A stretch of DNA of 64,000 nt, taken from contig NZ_CADIJV010000010.1 in NCBI RefSeq assembly GCF_902859765.1, forward strand, positions 62,001 to 126,000, read 5' to 3'. Shown here in pieces: positions 17,201 to 27,412 of this stretch. Both the position numbers and the translations under genes were made by a program. Source of the DNA: Achromobacter pulmonis. Its GTDB lineage: Bacteria > Pseudomonadota > Gammaproteobacteria > Burkholderiales > Burkholderiaceae_B. Below the pieces are notes generated by a model that made no database searches, was not told the DNA's origin, and saw only the letters and a list, made by a program, of their open reading frames with translations. Each line of letters starts with the position of its first letter. The first letter of the stretch is position 1.

Positions 17201-20200
17201 TTAGTGGCGGGTTTCGACCTGAACCAGCGGTTCGTTCGAAACCGGCGCCACCGGCTTGCGCTCGCGGCCCAGGCGGACCGGTGTGTGCGCTGCGGCGATA
17301 CGCAGCTGCGTCTGGGCGTGGCGCTCGGGGTCGGTTTCCACCCATTGCAGGCCGGCGGCGTTGACCACCTCATGCAGGGCCTGGGCCTTGGCCGAGGGCG
17401 CGGTTGCCGGCACCACGATGGGCTGGGTGCTGGCCGGCGCGGCCTGTTCGGTCGAGGCGGCGGGCGCAGCAACCTGAGCGGGCGTCGCCACCGGGGCCGA
17501 CGGTTCTTCCACCGGGGTAGAGGCGGCAACCGGCTCGACCGGCGCGGCGACCGGCTCGGCGGGGGCGGCCGTGACTACGGGTTCCACCACCGGTTCGACC
17601 GTGGCGGCTTCCACCGGCGCGGCGGCGGGGGCGGCTTCGGAAACCTGGCTGGCGGGCTCCACGGCCACCGGCGCGGTTGCCTCGGCAACCGGGCTCTGCG
17701 TGGGTTGCGGCGTCACCGGCTCGGCAACGGCAGGAACCTGCTCGACCGGCGCGGAGGCCGGTTCGGCTTGAGCGGCTTCAGCCGGTTGCTCCGGAGCCAA
17801 GGCCTGCGGCGCGGCCTGCTCGACCGGGAGGGCGGCCGGCGCGGGGGCCGCGGTTACGGCCTCGGCCTCGGCCTGTTCGCCGGCATCTTCCTCGCCACCC
17901 TCTTCCATCTGCTCTTCGCTGCCAGCCACGCCGGACTCGTCCTGGCTGCGGCGGCCACGGCGGCTGCGGCGGCGGCGACGCTTGCGTTCCGGATCGGCGG
18001 CGCCTTCGGCGCCTTCCATGGCGGGCGCCCCATCGGCGCTCTGTTCGACAACGTCGGCCTCGCCCTGGGCGTCAGGCTGCCGGGTTTCCGGCAGCGCGGT
18101 GGCGACCGTCTGGGCCAGCGCCGCGACCATGCTTTCCTGATCGTTCATCGGCGTGTCGGCCTGGCCTTCCTCGCGGCGGTTGCGGCCACGGCCACGGCGG
18201 CGGTTGCGGCCGGCGCCGGTGTCTTCACCAGTGGCTTCCGGCGCGCTATCGGGACGATTCGAGGCCAGCGCGGCCTGATCGCGTTCGCCACGCTCGTTGC
18301 GATTGTGGCGTTCGCCTCGTTCCTGGCGCTCGCCGTCGGCGCGACGATTGCCACGGATATGGCGGCCGCCTTCGCTGCCCTCGGCGCCTTCCGCGCGCGA
18401 TTCACCGCGGCGGTTGCGGTTGCGGTCGGAACCGTGGCGCTCGCCGCGGCGTTCCTGGCCGTCGTGACGGCCCTTGCCGCCGCGCGAAGGCGACGTGGCG
18501 CGCTTGGCGCCGGCCTCTTCCTGGGTGGCGGCCGGAGCTGCCTTGGCGGGTTCGTTGTTGCCGGTGAGCCAGCCGAACAGGCGCTTGAGCAGGCCGGGGC
18601 CGCCCGCTTGCGCCGGAGCGGCCGCGACGGGGGCGGGCGCCGGGGCAGGGGTCGACACCGGAGCCGGTTGCGCGGGCGTGATGCCCTTGACCAGCGCTTC
18701 CGGACGGGCCTTGACCTCGTTCTCGCGCGGTTGCCAGGGCGCGTCCGTGGCGGGCGCCTCGACCAGCTCGAAGCTGGTCTTCACTTCTTCCAGGCGCGGA
18801 TCGTCGTGGCGCAGGCGCTCGATGTGGTGGTGCGGCGTTTCCAGGTGCTTGTTGGGGATCAGCACCAGGTTGACCTTCAGGCGGGCTTCCATCTTGGTGA
18901 TGTCGGCGCGCTTTTCGTTCAGCAGGTAGGTCGCCACGTCGACCGGCACCTGGGCGTGGACCGCCGCGGTGTTTTCCTTCATGGCTTCTTCCTGCAGCAG
19001 GCGCAGGACGTGCAGGGCGCTGGATTCGGCGTCGCGGATCACGCCGGTGCCGTTGCAGCGCGGGCAGGTGATGTGCGAGCCTTCGTTCAGGGCCGGACGC
19101 AGGCGCTGGCGCGACAGCTCCATCAGGCCGAAACGCGAGATCTTGCCCATCTGGACGCGCGCGCGGTCGAAATGGAGGGCATCACGCAGGCGCTGTTCGA
19201 CGGCGCGCTGGTTCTTGCTGTCTTCCATGTCGATGAAGTCGATCACGATCAGGCCGCCCAGGTCGCGCAAGCGCAACTGGCGGGCCACTTCGTCGGCGGC
19301 TTCCGAGTTGGTCCGCAGCGCGGTTTCCTCGATGTCGGCGCCGCGGGTCGAGCGGGCCGAGTTGACGTCGACGGAAACCAGCGCTTCGGTGTGGTCGATG
19401 ACGATGGCGCCGCCCGAGGGCAGGGTCACGGTGCGCGAGTAGGCCGTCTCGATCTGGTGTTCGATCTGGAAGCGCGAGAACAGCGGGATGTCATCGCGGT
19501 AGCGTTTGACGCGCTGGACGTTGTCCGGCATCACCACGCTCATGAACGCGGTGGCCTGGTCGGCGATCTCGTCCGTGTCGATCAGGATCTCACCGATTTC
19601 GGGCGAGAAATAATCGCGGATGGCGCGGATGACCAGGCTGGATTCGAGATAGATCAGGATCGGCGCGGAGTTGTCGCGCGCGGCGCCGTCGATGGCGGTC
19701 CAGAGCTGCAACAGGTACGACAAGTCCCATTGCAGTTCCTCGACGTTGCGGCCAATGCCGGCGGTGCGGGCGATGATGCTCATGCCCTGGGGCAGCTCGA
19801 GCTGCTCCATCGTGTCGCGCAGTTCCTGGCGGTCCTCGCCCTCGACGCGGCGCGAAACGCCACCGCCACGGGGGTTGTTGGGCATCAGGACCAGGTAGCG
19901 GCCGGCCAGCGAGATGAAGGTGGTCAGGGCGGCGCCCTTGTTGCCACGTTCTTCCTTTTCGACCTGGACGATCAGTTCCTGGCCTTCGCGCAGGGCATCC
20001 TGGATGCGGGCGGTGCGGACGTCGACGCCTTCCTTGAAGAAGCTGCGGGCCACTTCCTTGAAGGGAAGAAAACCATGGCGGTCTTCGCCGTAGTTGACGA
20101 AGCAGGCTTCAAGGCCGGGTTCGATCCGGGTGATGACACCTTTGTAGATGTTGCCTTTGCGTTGTTCGCGGCCGGCAGTCTCGATGTCTAGGTCGATGAG

Positions 20201-20269
20201 TTTTTGCCCATCGACGATCGCGACGCGTAATTCTTCCTGGTGCGTCGCATTGAACAGCATGCGCTTCAT
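17201..20269 (-). CDS. rne: Ribonuclease E
   Basis: The main endoribonuclease of mRNA turnover and rRNA/tRNA processing, and the scaffold of the degradosome. The 1022-residue protein has an S1 RNA-binding domain (about 35-125), the DNase-I-like catalytic core with [21 protein letters not shown] (metal-binding aspartates) and [13 protein letters not shown], and the zinc-link CPRCNGTG (about 404-411). From about residue 540 to the end it becomes a low-complexity tail: an Arg/Gly/Glu-rich segment with RRGRGRNRR and [12 protein letters not shown], then a long Ala/Pro/Val/Glu repeat region ending [19 protein letters not shown]. The tail is where degradosome partners bind in other species. A 1021-residue antisense frame is an artefact of its GC bias. 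Confidence 0.97.
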   Translation of the reverse strand: MKRMLFNATHQEELRVAIVDGQKLIDLDIETAGREQRKGNIYKGVITRIEPGLEACFVNYGEDRHGFLPFKEVARSFFKEGVDVRTARIQDALREGQELIVQVEKEERGNKGAALTTFISLAGRYLVLMPNNPRGGGVSRRVEGEDRQELRDTMEQLELPQGMSIIARTAGIGRNVEELQWDLSYLLQLWTAIDGAARDNSAPILIYLESSLVIRAIRDYFSPEIGEILIDTDEIADQATAFMSVVMPDNVQRVKRYRDDIPLFSRFQIEHQIETAYSRTVTLPSGGAIVIDHTEALVSVDVNSARSTRGADIEETALRTNSEAADEVARQLRLRDLGGLIVIDFIDMEDSKNQRAVEQRLRDALHFDRARVQMGKISRFGLMELSRQRLRPALNEGSHITCPRCNGTGVIRDAESSALHVLRLLQEEAMKENTAAVHAQVPVDVATYLLNEKRADITKMEARLKVNLVLIPNKHLETPHHHIERLRHDDPRLEEVKTSFELVEAPATDAPWQPRENEVKARPEALVKGITPAQPAPVSTPAPAPAPVAAAPAQAGGPGLLKRLFGWLTGNNEPAKAAPAATQEEAGAKRATSPSRGGKGRHDGQERRGERHGSDRNRNRRGESRAEGAEGSEGGRHIRGNRRADGERQERGERHNRNERGERDQAALASNRPDSAPEATGEDTGAGRNRRRGRGRNRREEGQADTPMNDQESMVAALAQTVATALPETRQPDAQGEADVVEQSADGAPAMEGAEGAADPERKRRRRRSRRGRRSQDESGVAGSEEQMEEGGEEDAGEQAEAEAVTAAPAPAALPVEQAAPQALAPEQPAEAAQAEPASAPVEQVPAVAEPVTPQPTQSPVAEATAPVAVEPASQVSEAAPAAAPVEAATVEPVVEPVVTAAPAEPVAAPVEPVAASTPVEEPSAPVATPAQVAAPAASTEQAAPASTQPIVVPATAPSAKAQALHEVVNAAGLQWVETDPERHAQTQLRIAAAHTPVRLGRERKPVAPVSNEPLVQVETRH

Positions 20270-20777
20270 GAGAGGGTTTCTCCGTTGTCATGACGCGCCG
20301 ATATCGGCGCGTGACCTCGGGCCACTCGGGCTGCGGCTGAAGCGGGCAAGAAGATGCGGACCGTACCTGGGCGGCGCCCAGGCGTATCCGCCGCGGGTCA
20401 GGCGGGCACGTCGTGCCGTGGGGCACGGGGTTCTTTCAGCAGGAGGGTCAGCTTCACTGAATGTGGTTTGACGGAAATGTGCTGTGAACGGCAGTTGCGG
20501 TCGGATTGGTTGCCTACACGCAGCTGGTGCTTTAAATATGCGACGATTCTTGCAGTGCTTCAAGCCGCTTGCGGCAGGCAACGGACCTGCTGGGACAGCG
20601 GGCAAGATGAATGCCACACCACTATCCGACAGGGCGCGGTTGCGCCGGCGACCAAATGACCCAGGGGTTGAATGAGCAGGCAGTACAATGGCGGCCCACG
20701 CGCTCGACGGAGTTGCGTTCTTGAGTTGCATCTCTACGCCAGCGGCTGATTCAGCCCCTTAAGGCTGTCCCGATTAT
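20270..20777. other. rne leader and divergent rne/rluC promoter region, no gene
   Basis: These 508 bases separate the divergent rne and rluC starts. The reading frames across it have no recognisable protein character. On the minus strand a candidate promoter at 20535-20563 would give rne an untranslated leader of about 260 bases. In E. coli the rne leader is long and folds into hairpins through which RNase E cleaves its own mRNA; whether this leader does the same cannot be judged by eye. Confidence 0.5.
20535..20563 (-). promoter_or_regulatory. Candidate sigma-70 promoter for rne
   Basis: On the minus strand: TTGAAG (20563-20558), 17-base spacer, CATATT (20540-20535). Each hexamer matches 4 of 6 consensus positions, and the segment is locally AT-rich in a GC-rich genome. 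Confidence 0.35.
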
Positions 20778-21743
20778 ATGTCGCTTTCCGCAATGCGCAA
20801 AGAAACTTCCTCCCCTATGGCCACCCCCTCCGTCCGCATGGTGGAAGTGGGGGCCGAGCACGCCGGCCAGCGCCTGGATAATTACCTGATGCGCCTGTGC
20901 AAGGGCGTCCCCAAAACCCACATCTACAAGGCCATCCGTGGCGGCGAGGTCCGGGTAAACAAGGGACGCATCTCGGCGGACTATCGGGTGGTGGAAGGCG
21001 ATATGGTCCGCATTCCGCCGCTGCGTCTGCCCGATCCGGGCAAGCCACGGCCGGTGCCGGCCGCCGAGTTCCCGGTAGTGTTCGAGGACGACGCGATGCT
21101 GGTGGTGAACAAGCCCGCCGGCGTGGCGGTCCATGGCGGCAGCGGCGTGTCCTTCGGTGTCATCGAGCAATTGCGCGCCGCGCGGCCCGAGGCCAAGTTC
21201 CTCGAACTGGTGCACCGGCTCGATCGCGAGACTTCCGGCCTGCTGATGGTGGCCAAGAAGCGCAGCGCGCTGCTGGCCCTGCACGCCATGCTGCGCGAGG
21301 GCCGTAGCGACAAGCACTATTACGCGCTGGTCGAGGGCGATTGGGTCAACGACCGCCAGCACATCAAGCTGTCGCTGTCCAAGTGGACCACCCAGTCCGG
21401 CGAGCGCCGCGTCAAGGTCGATCCCGATGGGCAAAGCGCCCACACCATCATTACGCTCAAGCAGCGCTTCGGCCGCTACAGCCTGGTGGACGCCGAGCTG
21501 CGCACCGGCCGCACCCACCAGATCCGCGTGCACCTGGCGGCCAGCGGCTTTCCCATCGTGGGCGACGACAAATACGGCCACGATGAGGTGCGGGCCGAAT
21601 TCGCCCGTATGGGGTTCGGCCGCATGTTCCTGCATGCCCATCAATTGACCCTGAATCATCCGCTGACGGGCGAACCGATGACGCTGACCGCCGAACTGCC
21701 GCCCGCGTGCCTGAAAATACTGAAACAACTGGAGTCGGTCTGA
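20778..21743 (+). CDS. rluC: 23S rRNA pseudouridine synthase RluC
   Basis: Isomerises uridines of 23S rRNA (positions 955, 2504 and 2580 in E. coli RluC). The 321-residue protein has an N-terminal S4 RNA-binding domain (about 30-80, GQRLDNYLMRLCKGVPKTHIYK) and the catalytic domain with HRLDRETSGL, which contains the nucleophilic Asp, followed by LRTGRTHQIRVHLAA. The RluC assignment within the RluA/C/D group follows S4 presence and the usual rne-rluC neighbourhood. The ATG at 20778 is used; an internal ATG 13 codons in (MATPSVRM) is an alternative, and neither has a strong ribosome-binding site. The HAD gene starts 1 base after its stop. Confidence 0.92.
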   Translation: MSLSAMRKETSSPMATPSVRMVEVGAEHAGQRLDNYLMRLCKGVPKTHIYKAIRGGEVRVNKGRISADYRVVEGDMVRIPPLRLPDPGKPRPVPAAEFPVVFEDDAMLVVNKPAGVAVHGGSGVSFGVIEQLRAARPEAKFLELVHRLDRETSGLLMVAKKRSALLALHAMLREGRSDKHYYALVEGDWVNDRQHIKLSLSKWTTQSGERRVKVDPDGQSAHTIITLKQRFGRYSLVDAELRTGRTHQIRVHLAASGFPIVGDDKYGHDEVRAEFARMGFGRMFLHAHQLTLNHPLTGEPMTLTAELPPACLKILKQLESV

Positions 21744-21744
21744 T

Positions 21745-22410
21745 ATGTCGTATTCGCTGGTCGTTTTTGACTGGGATGGAACCCTGATGGATTCCACGCA
21801 CAGCATCGTGGCCGCCATCCAGGGGGCCTGCCGCGACCTCGCGCTGCCGGTGCCGTCGGCTTCCGACGCCAGTTGGGTGATCGGGCTGTCGCTGGAAAGC
21901 GCGCTGCGCCGCGCCGTGCCGCAGCTGACGCCGGCGATGCTGCCGCGCTTCCTGGAGCGCTATCGCACCCATTACTTGCTGCGCGATCCCGAACTGCGCC
22001 TGTTCGACGGCATCCCCGAATTGCTGACCGAACTGGCTGAACGCAATGTGCGCCTGGCCGTGGCCACCGGCAAGAGCCGGGTCGGCCTGACCCGCGCCCT
22101 GGCCGCGACGGGCCTGGGGCCGGTGTTCGATGCCACCCGCACGGCCGACGAAACCTTCAGCAAGCCGCATCCCGCCATGCTGCACGAACTGATGACCGAA
22201 CTGGACGTCGATCCGGCCCGCGTCGTGATGGTGGGCGACACGTCCCACGACCTGCAGATGGCCACCAATGCCGGCGTGCATGGCCTGGGCGTGACTTACG
22301 GCGCGCATACCCTGAAGGAGCTTGAGGGTTGTGACCCGCAGGCCATCCTGGACAGCGTGCCGCTGGTGCGCGAATGGTTGCTGGGCCGGACGCTGGCGGC
22401 GGCCGCCTGA
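21745..22410 (+). CDS. HAD-family phosphatase, phosphoglycolate-phosphatase-like
   Basis: A 221-residue haloacid-dehalogenase hydrolase. Motif I VFDWDGTLMDS (nucleophile Asp9), motif II VATGKSR, the motif III lysine in TFSKPHPAML and motif IV VGDTSHDLQMATNAG are all present, with an alpha-helical cap between I and II. This subgroup regularly follows rluC in Proteobacteria and is usually annotated as phosphoglycolate phosphatase or a general sugar-phosphate/nucleotide phosphatase; the real substrate is unknown. It starts 1 base after rluC and is surely co-transcribed. Confidence 0.85.
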   Translation: MSYSLVVFDWDGTLMDSTHSIVAAIQGACRDLALPVPSASDASWVIGLSLESALRRAVPQLTPAMLPRFLERYRTHYLLRDPELRLFDGIPELLTELAERNVRLAVATGKSRVGLTRALAATGLGPVFDATRTADETFSKPHPAMLHELMTELDVDPARVVMVGDTSHDLQMATNAGVHGLGVTYGAHTLKELEGCDPQAILDSVPLVREWLLGRTLAAAA

Positions 22411-22583
22411 GTTACCGCAATGCCTGGGACCGGGCGCCTGCGCGGGAACACCCGCGGGCGGACGTGGTCTATCGCTGATCGCCGCCGACGCGGTCGGCGG
22501 AATATCATGGGGTCGCGCATCGTCCATACCCTGCGCGGGGTGGTCGAAAGGCGCCGCCACGCGCCGGCCCCCAGGAGAATCCC

Positions 22584-23548
<965 letters not shown>

Positions 23549-23552
<4 letters not shown>

Positions 23553-24202
23553 AGCCGCCCGGGATCGATCCCGTCGGCGTGGTCGCGGCGCGCAAGCCAC
23601 AGTGGTCGGCGCGGGCCGTCGCGCGCGCCAAGCCGGGGCTGTTTCTGCTCGGCCTGGCGCCATTCGCGCGCTGGATCTGGCTGGGATTCAACAATGGCCT
23701 GACCGCCAATCCGGTGGAATTCCTGACGCGTTCGTCGGGCACCTGGACGCTGGTGTGCCTGCTTGTGACCCTGGCGATCACGCCCTTGCGGCGCCTGACC
23801 GGGCAGCCGGCGCTGGTGCGCCTGCGCCGCATGTGCGGCCTGTTCGCGTTCTTCTATGGCGCCATGCATTTCATGGCCTGGGTCTGGTGGGACCGCGGTT
23901 TCGATCCCGCCGCCATGCTGCAGGACATCGGCGAGCGGCCCTTCATCACCGTGGGTTTCGCTGCCTTCGTGCTGATGACGGCGCTGGCGGCTACCTCCAC
24001 GCAGTGGGCCATGCGCAAGCTGGGCAGGCGCTGGCAGCAACTGCACCGCGCCATCTATCTGATCGGCCTGCTGGCGATACTGCACTACTGGTGGCACAAG
24101 GCCGGCAAGAACGACCTGTCGCAGCCGATCCTGTATGCCGCGGTGCTGGCGCTGCTGTTGGGCTGGCGGCTGGCCGTTTGGTGGCGCCGCCGCCCGGGGT
24201 GA
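23549..24202 (+). CDS. msrQ: Heme membrane subunit MsrQ of the MsrPQ system
   Basis: An inner-membrane b-type cytochrome that passes quinol electrons to MsrP. The 217-residue frame has about six hydrophobic helices with histidines positioned for heme: [35 protein letters not shown]. It also has [23 protein letters not shown], a family signature. There is no ATG near the beginning; I chose TTG at 23549, which overlaps the msrP stop (TTGA) and has GAAGG 7 bases upstream. A GTG about 8 codons further in is the alternative. Confidence 0.88.
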
Positions 24203-24218
24203 GCGGCACACCGGCCGG

Positions 24219-25004
24219 CTACAGCATGGCCAGCATGATCGCCGCGGTTTCGGCGTCCGGCTGGCCGTCATGCCGGGCGGGGCGGTAGTGCATCTGGAAG
24301 GCCGCCAGCACATTGATGGTGGCCCGGTCCAATGTGCCGTTCTGCGGCGCGGTGTAGCCCAATCGCTGCAACTGTTGCTGGAACCAGGCGACGTCGGGCG
24401 TGCCCTGGGCCTGCAGGCGCGCCAGGTGCGAGGCGGCGCCGGCCTCGTCGTACCAGCGGCCGATTCCGGCCGCGGCCAGTTGCTTCCATGGGAACAGCGG
24501 GCCGGGATCGACCTTGCGCTGGGGGGCGATGTCGCTGTGGCCCACCACGTTCTCGGGGGCGATGCCGTAGCGCTGGATGATGTCGCGCAACAGGATCGTC
24601 AGCGCGCGGATCTGTCGGTCGCCATAAGCGTGCCACTGTGGCTTGCCGTCGTCGCCGTCGGTCCAGCCCGGGTTGACGATCTCGATGCCGATCGACGTAC
24701 TGTTCATGGCGTTCAGGCCGTACCAGGCGCTTTCGCCGGCGTGCCAGGCGGCGCGGGTTTCGTCGACCAGGCGGTAGGCGCGTCCGGGCGTGTCGATCAG
24801 GTAGTGGGCGCTGACCTTGCCCTGTGACAGCAGTTTCATCGACTGGGCGTCGTCGGTCGAGGTGTAGTGCAGGACCACGAAGCGCACCCGGCTGCTCTGG
24901 CTGACGGCAGTGATCGACGTGTCCAGGTTCAGGCCGGCGGGGCCGCGCTGGGCGCAACCAGCCAGGGCCGCGAGGGCCAGGAATACTGTGGCAAGTCGGA
25001 TCAT
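24219..25004 (-). CDS. N-acetylmuramoyl-L-alanine amidase, lipoprotein (AmiD-like)
   Basis: A zinc amidase (Amidase_2) that cuts the muramyl-peptide bond, probably anchored in the outer membrane. The 261-residue precursor starts MIRLATVFLALAALAGCAQ, with lipobox LAGC (Cys17). The zinc ligands are His46 in VVLHYTS and the His/Asp pair of VGHSDIAPQRKVDPGP. The family Glu region is IGIEIVNPG. A C-terminal peptidoglycan-binding-like segment follows (about 190-255). This layout is closer to AmiD than to cytoplasmic AmpD. It is the last gene of a three-gene minus-strand unit after maf and the RsmI-like gene. Confidence 0.9.
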   Translation of the reverse strand: MIRLATVFLALAALAGCAQRGPAGLNLDTSITAVSQSSRVRFVVLHYTSTDDAQSMKLLSQGKVSAHYLIDTPGRAYRLVDETRAAWHAGESAWYGLNAMNSTSIGIEIVNPGWTDGDDGKPQWHAYGDRQIRALTILLRDIIQRYGIAPENVVGHSDIAPQRKVDPGPLFPWKQLAAAGIGRWYDEAGAASHLARLQAQGTPDVAWFQQQLQRLGYTAPQNGTLDRATINVLAAFQMHYRPARHDGQPDAETAAIMLAML

Positions 25005-25006
25005 GG

Positions 25007-25717
25007 TCAGCGCGCCAGGTACAGGAACAGGGTGGGCATTTTGTCCAACTGCGGGGCAGGCTGTTTTTTCCAGTCGGCGATGGTGCGGGTGGCGATCCAT
25101 TCGTCGGCGGTGGTCAGCGCGCGTGCGATGCACAGCTTGGTGTCGCCCTTCAGGCTGGCCAGCAGCGTGGCGAACATGGCGGCGTTGCGATAGGGGGTCT
25201 CGATCAGCAGCTGCGTCTGGTTGTGCCGGGCGGACTGCTGCTCCCAGGCCTTGAGCTGCTTGGCGCGCTCGCCGGCGTCCACCGGCGCGTAGCCGTGGAA
25301 GGCGAAGCGTTGGCCGTCCAGGCCGCTGGCCATCAGGCCCAGCAGGATGGAGGAGGGGCCGACCCAGGGTTTGACGGTCAGGCCCAGTCGATGGGCGGTG
25401 TCCACGACCTTGGCGCCGGGGTCGGCGACCGCGGGGCAGCCCGCTTCGGACACCAGGCCGATTTCACCGCCATGGCGTAGCGGTTCGAGCCAGGCGTTGA
25501 TCTGGGCCGCGTCGGTCTTGTCGGTGAGCGTGTGGATGGTGATTTCCTGCAGCGGGCGGGTCGTGCCGATCAGCTTGAGGAAGGCGCGCGCGGTCTTGGC
25601 GTTTTCGGCGATGTAGGTATCCAGGGTGCCAGCCAGCGCGCGCGCGTCGGCAGGCAGCCAGCTGTCGGGGTTGGCCTCGCCCAGGCCGACCGGGATCAGG
25701 TGCAGCGCGCCGCTCAT
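25007..25717 (-). CDS. RsmI-like SAM-dependent methyltransferase
   Basis: A tetrapyrrole-methylase-fold enzyme of 236 residues. The RsmI-family core is recognisable: an N-terminal LHLIPVGLGE, EIGLVSEAGCPAVADPGAKVV where RsmI has SDAGTPxISDPG, VGPSSILLGLMASGLDGQRFAFHGY, and QTQLLIETPYRN. RsmI methylates the 2'-O of C1402 in 16S rRNA. This protein is about 50 residues shorter and its loop sequences diverge, so it is better seen as a paralogue of unknown substrate. It overlaps maf by ATGA and ends 2 bases before the amidase start. Confidence 0.8.
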   Translation of the reverse strand: MSGALHLIPVGLGEANPDSWLPADARALAGTLDTYIAENAKTARAFLKLIGTTRPLQEITIHTLTDKTDAAQINAWLEPLRHGGEIGLVSEAGCPAVADPGAKVVDTAHRLGLTVKPWVGPSSILLGLMASGLDGQRFAFHGYAPVDAGERAKQLKAWEQQSARHNQTQLLIETPYRNAAMFATLLASLKGDTKLCIARALTTADEWIATRTIADWKKQPAPQLDKMPTLFLYLAR

Positions 25718-26316
25718 GCGGGAGCTCCCGGGGCGTCCAGGGGATCCAGGCCGAATCCGGCCAGCATGCCGGTCAGGGCGATCAGCGGCAGGCCGATGAT
25801 CGCGGTCGGGTCGTCGCTCTGGATGCTTTCCATCAAGGCGATGCCCAGGCTTTCCGCCTTGGCGCTGCCTGCGGTATCGTAGGGCTCCTCGGCGCGCAGG
25901 TAGGCGTCGATGGCGCGGTCAGACAGGCGCCGGAAGTGGCAGCGGGTGACAATATCGGCCTTTTCCACCCGTTGGCCATCAGTAACCGCCAACGCGCTGT
26001 GAAATTCCACGATCTGCCCGGAAAGTGCGCGCAACTGCGCCTGGGCTCGCGTAAAATCCCCGGGCTTGCCGATAGGTTGGCCGTCGATGGTGGCGACCTG
26101 GTCCGAACCGATGACGATGCTGCCCGGGTGCTTGCCGGCCACCGCCATGGCCTTGGCGACCGACAGGCGCAGCGCCAGCGCTTCGGGCGACTCTCCTGGC
26201 TGTGGCGTTTCGTCCACATCGGGCGAGATGGCGGTGAAGGGCAGGCGCAGGCGGCCTAGCAGTTCTTTGCGGTAGCGTGAGCTGGAGGCGAGGATCAGGC
26301 TGGGTTGTGAGGGCAT
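25714..26316 (-). CDS. Maf-family nucleoside triphosphate pyrophosphatase (YceF-type)
   Basis: Hydrolyses non-canonical nucleotides; the YceF branch prefers 7-methyl-GTP. The 200-residue protein begins with LILASSSRYRKELL (Maf signature SxSxxR), and has SPDVDETP, VAKAMAV, IGSDQVA, and the EPYDTAGSAKAES segment. A residue pattern of this type (rather than the dTTP/UTP YhdE branch) suits m7GTP, but that is inferred. It is divergent from the yceD-rpmF operon, and its start lies within 10 bases of that operon's candidate promoter. Confidence 0.9.
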   Translation of the reverse strand: MPSQPSLILASSSRYRKELLGRLRLPFTAISPDVDETPQPGESPEALALRLSVAKAMAVAGKHPGSIVIGSDQVATIDGQPIGKPGDFTRAQAQLRALSGQIVEFHSALAVTDGQRVEKADIVTRCHFRRLSDRAIDAYLRAEEPYDTAGSAKAESLGIALMESIQSDDPTAIIGLPLIALTGMLAGFGLDPLDAPGAPA

Positions 26317-26323
26317 TCGGTAT

Positions 26324-26353
26324 TTGACGTTGGGACGTAAGTCACAGTATTAT
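26324..26353 (+). promoter_or_regulatory. Sigma-70 promoter for yceD-rpmF-plsX-fab operon
   Basis: TTGACG (26324-26329), 18-base spacer, TATTAT (26348-26353); 5 of 6 matches in each hexamer. It lies about 140 bases upstream of yceD in the maf/yceD divergent gap and would serve the fatty-acid synthesis operon. Confidence 0.65.
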
Positions 26354-26450
26354 CTAACGTGTTGCGGCATTTTTGCAGGGCAGCATGCCGCCGGTGACGT
26401 GAATGTTGCCGCTGACTGCTGCTGGGTGTGTGCCGCCGCTGGTGTGCCGC

Positions 26451-26466
26451 CACCCCGGATGGGGTG
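26451..26466 (+). repeat. Hairpin in the yceD leader
   Basis: CACCCC (26451-26456) and GGGGTG (26461-26466) form a perfect 6-bp stem with loop GGAT, about 25 bases before the yceD start codon. Just upstream, GTGTGCCGCC and GTGTGCCGCC-like copies repeat in tandem. The structure may affect translation of yceD; no T-run follows, so it is not a terminator. Confidence 0.5.
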
Positions 26467-26491
26467 ATGCCACGCCGGGCGGGCCGCGAAA

Positions 26492-27118
26492 TTGCAAGGA
26501 CAGATCATCAAGCCCATCGACGCATTCGCATTCGCCCATTCGGGCAAGGAAGCGCAAGGCACCATACCTCTTGTGCGGCTGACGCGCGCGGTTGACGGGC
26601 TTCCCGAGCAGCCGGCGGGTGATGCCGGGCTCGTGACGTGGTCCGTGCGCGGAGAAATGGGCAAGACCGGGCTGCTGCATGGTCAGCCGCTGCTGCGCAT
26701 TCATGTGCGGGCGAATCCGGTGGTGGTGTGTCAGCGGTGCAATGAGCCGTTCGCCTATCCGGTGGACAGCGAGGTTCTGCTGCAGTTGGTCAAGTCCGAA
26801 GCCGATCTCGACGACGACAGTTCCCATGGCGATCATGCCGCGGGTTTTGACGACGAGGACGAGGATGGCGAAGGTGGCCGCGAGGCAGGAAGCGCAGGAA
26901 ATGGTTTTGTGTCCAACCAGCCTGAAAAGGTGGTGGGTTCGCATCACTTCGATCTGTTGGCCCAGGTCGAAGATGAGCTCATTCTGAGCGTTCCGTATGT
27001 GCCCAAGCATGATGTATGCCCGGGCGCGCAGGCCAAGGACGGCGAGGCTTCCCAAGAGCCCGTTGTCAAGCGTCCGTCGCCGTTTGCGGTGCTGGAACAA
27101 CTGAAGCACAAAGATTGA
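26492..27118 (+). CDS. yceD: YceD/DUF177 family protein (23S rRNA accumulation protein)
   Basis: A 208-residue DUF177 protein. The family is linked to 23S rRNA accumulation and almost always precedes rpmF, as here. The recognisable core is [26 protein letters not shown] (about 67-92), with a CxxC pair, and [24 protein letters not shown] (about 153-176). A long acidic insert ([10 protein letters not shown]) sits between. An in-frame stop at 26465 and the absence of any ATG or GTG leave TTG 26492 as the only usual start, without a clear ribosome-binding site. Confidence 0.85.
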   Translation: MQGQIIKPIDAFAFAHSGKEAQGTIPLVRLTRAVDGLPEQPAGDAGLVTWSVRGEMGKTGLLHGQPLLRIHVRANPVVVCQRCNEPFAYPVDSEVLLQLVKSEADLDDDSSHGDHAAGFDDEDEDGEGGREAGSAGNGFVSNQPEKVVGSHHFDLLAQVEDELILSVPYVPKHDVCPGAQAKDGEASQEPVVKRPSPFAVLEQLKHKD

Positions 27119-27170
27119 GATCAACATCGGGCCGCATCGCGTACAATGCGCCCCGTTTCTAGGAGTCATC

Positions 27171-27353
27171 ATGGCTGTTCAACAAAACAAGAAGTCCCCG
27201 TCCAAGCGCGGTATGCACCGCTCGCACGATTTTCTGGTGAATCCGTCGACGGCGATCGAGCCCACCACGGGCGAAACGCACCTGCGTCACCACATCAGCC
27301 CCAACGGCTTCTATCGTGGCCGCAAGGTCCTGAAGACCAAGGCCGACGAATAA
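27171..27353 (+). CDS. rpmF: 50S ribosomal protein L32
   Basis: A 60-residue ribosomal protein. It starts [20 protein letters not shown], the invariant L32 N-terminus, and ends [10 protein letters not shown]. It lacks the zinc-binding CxxC pairs seen in some L32 forms. TAGGAG precedes the ATG. It lies between yceD and plsX, the conserved arrangement that ties ribosome and lipid synthesis together. Confidence 0.98.
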   Translation: MAVQQNKKSPSKRGMHRSHDFLVNPSTAIEPTTGETHLRHHISPNGFYRGRKVLKTKADE

Positions 27354-27412
27354 GGCCCCCGGGCCGAACTCGTACTCGGACCATTTCGGCTGAGCGCTGA
27401 TACCTGGCACCC

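Noticed and set aside
17126-20191. 1021-residue plus-strand ORF opposite rne
   Set aside because: It is Gly/Arg/Ala-rich with no family motifs and mirrors rne codons; GC-rich antisense frames stay open by chance.
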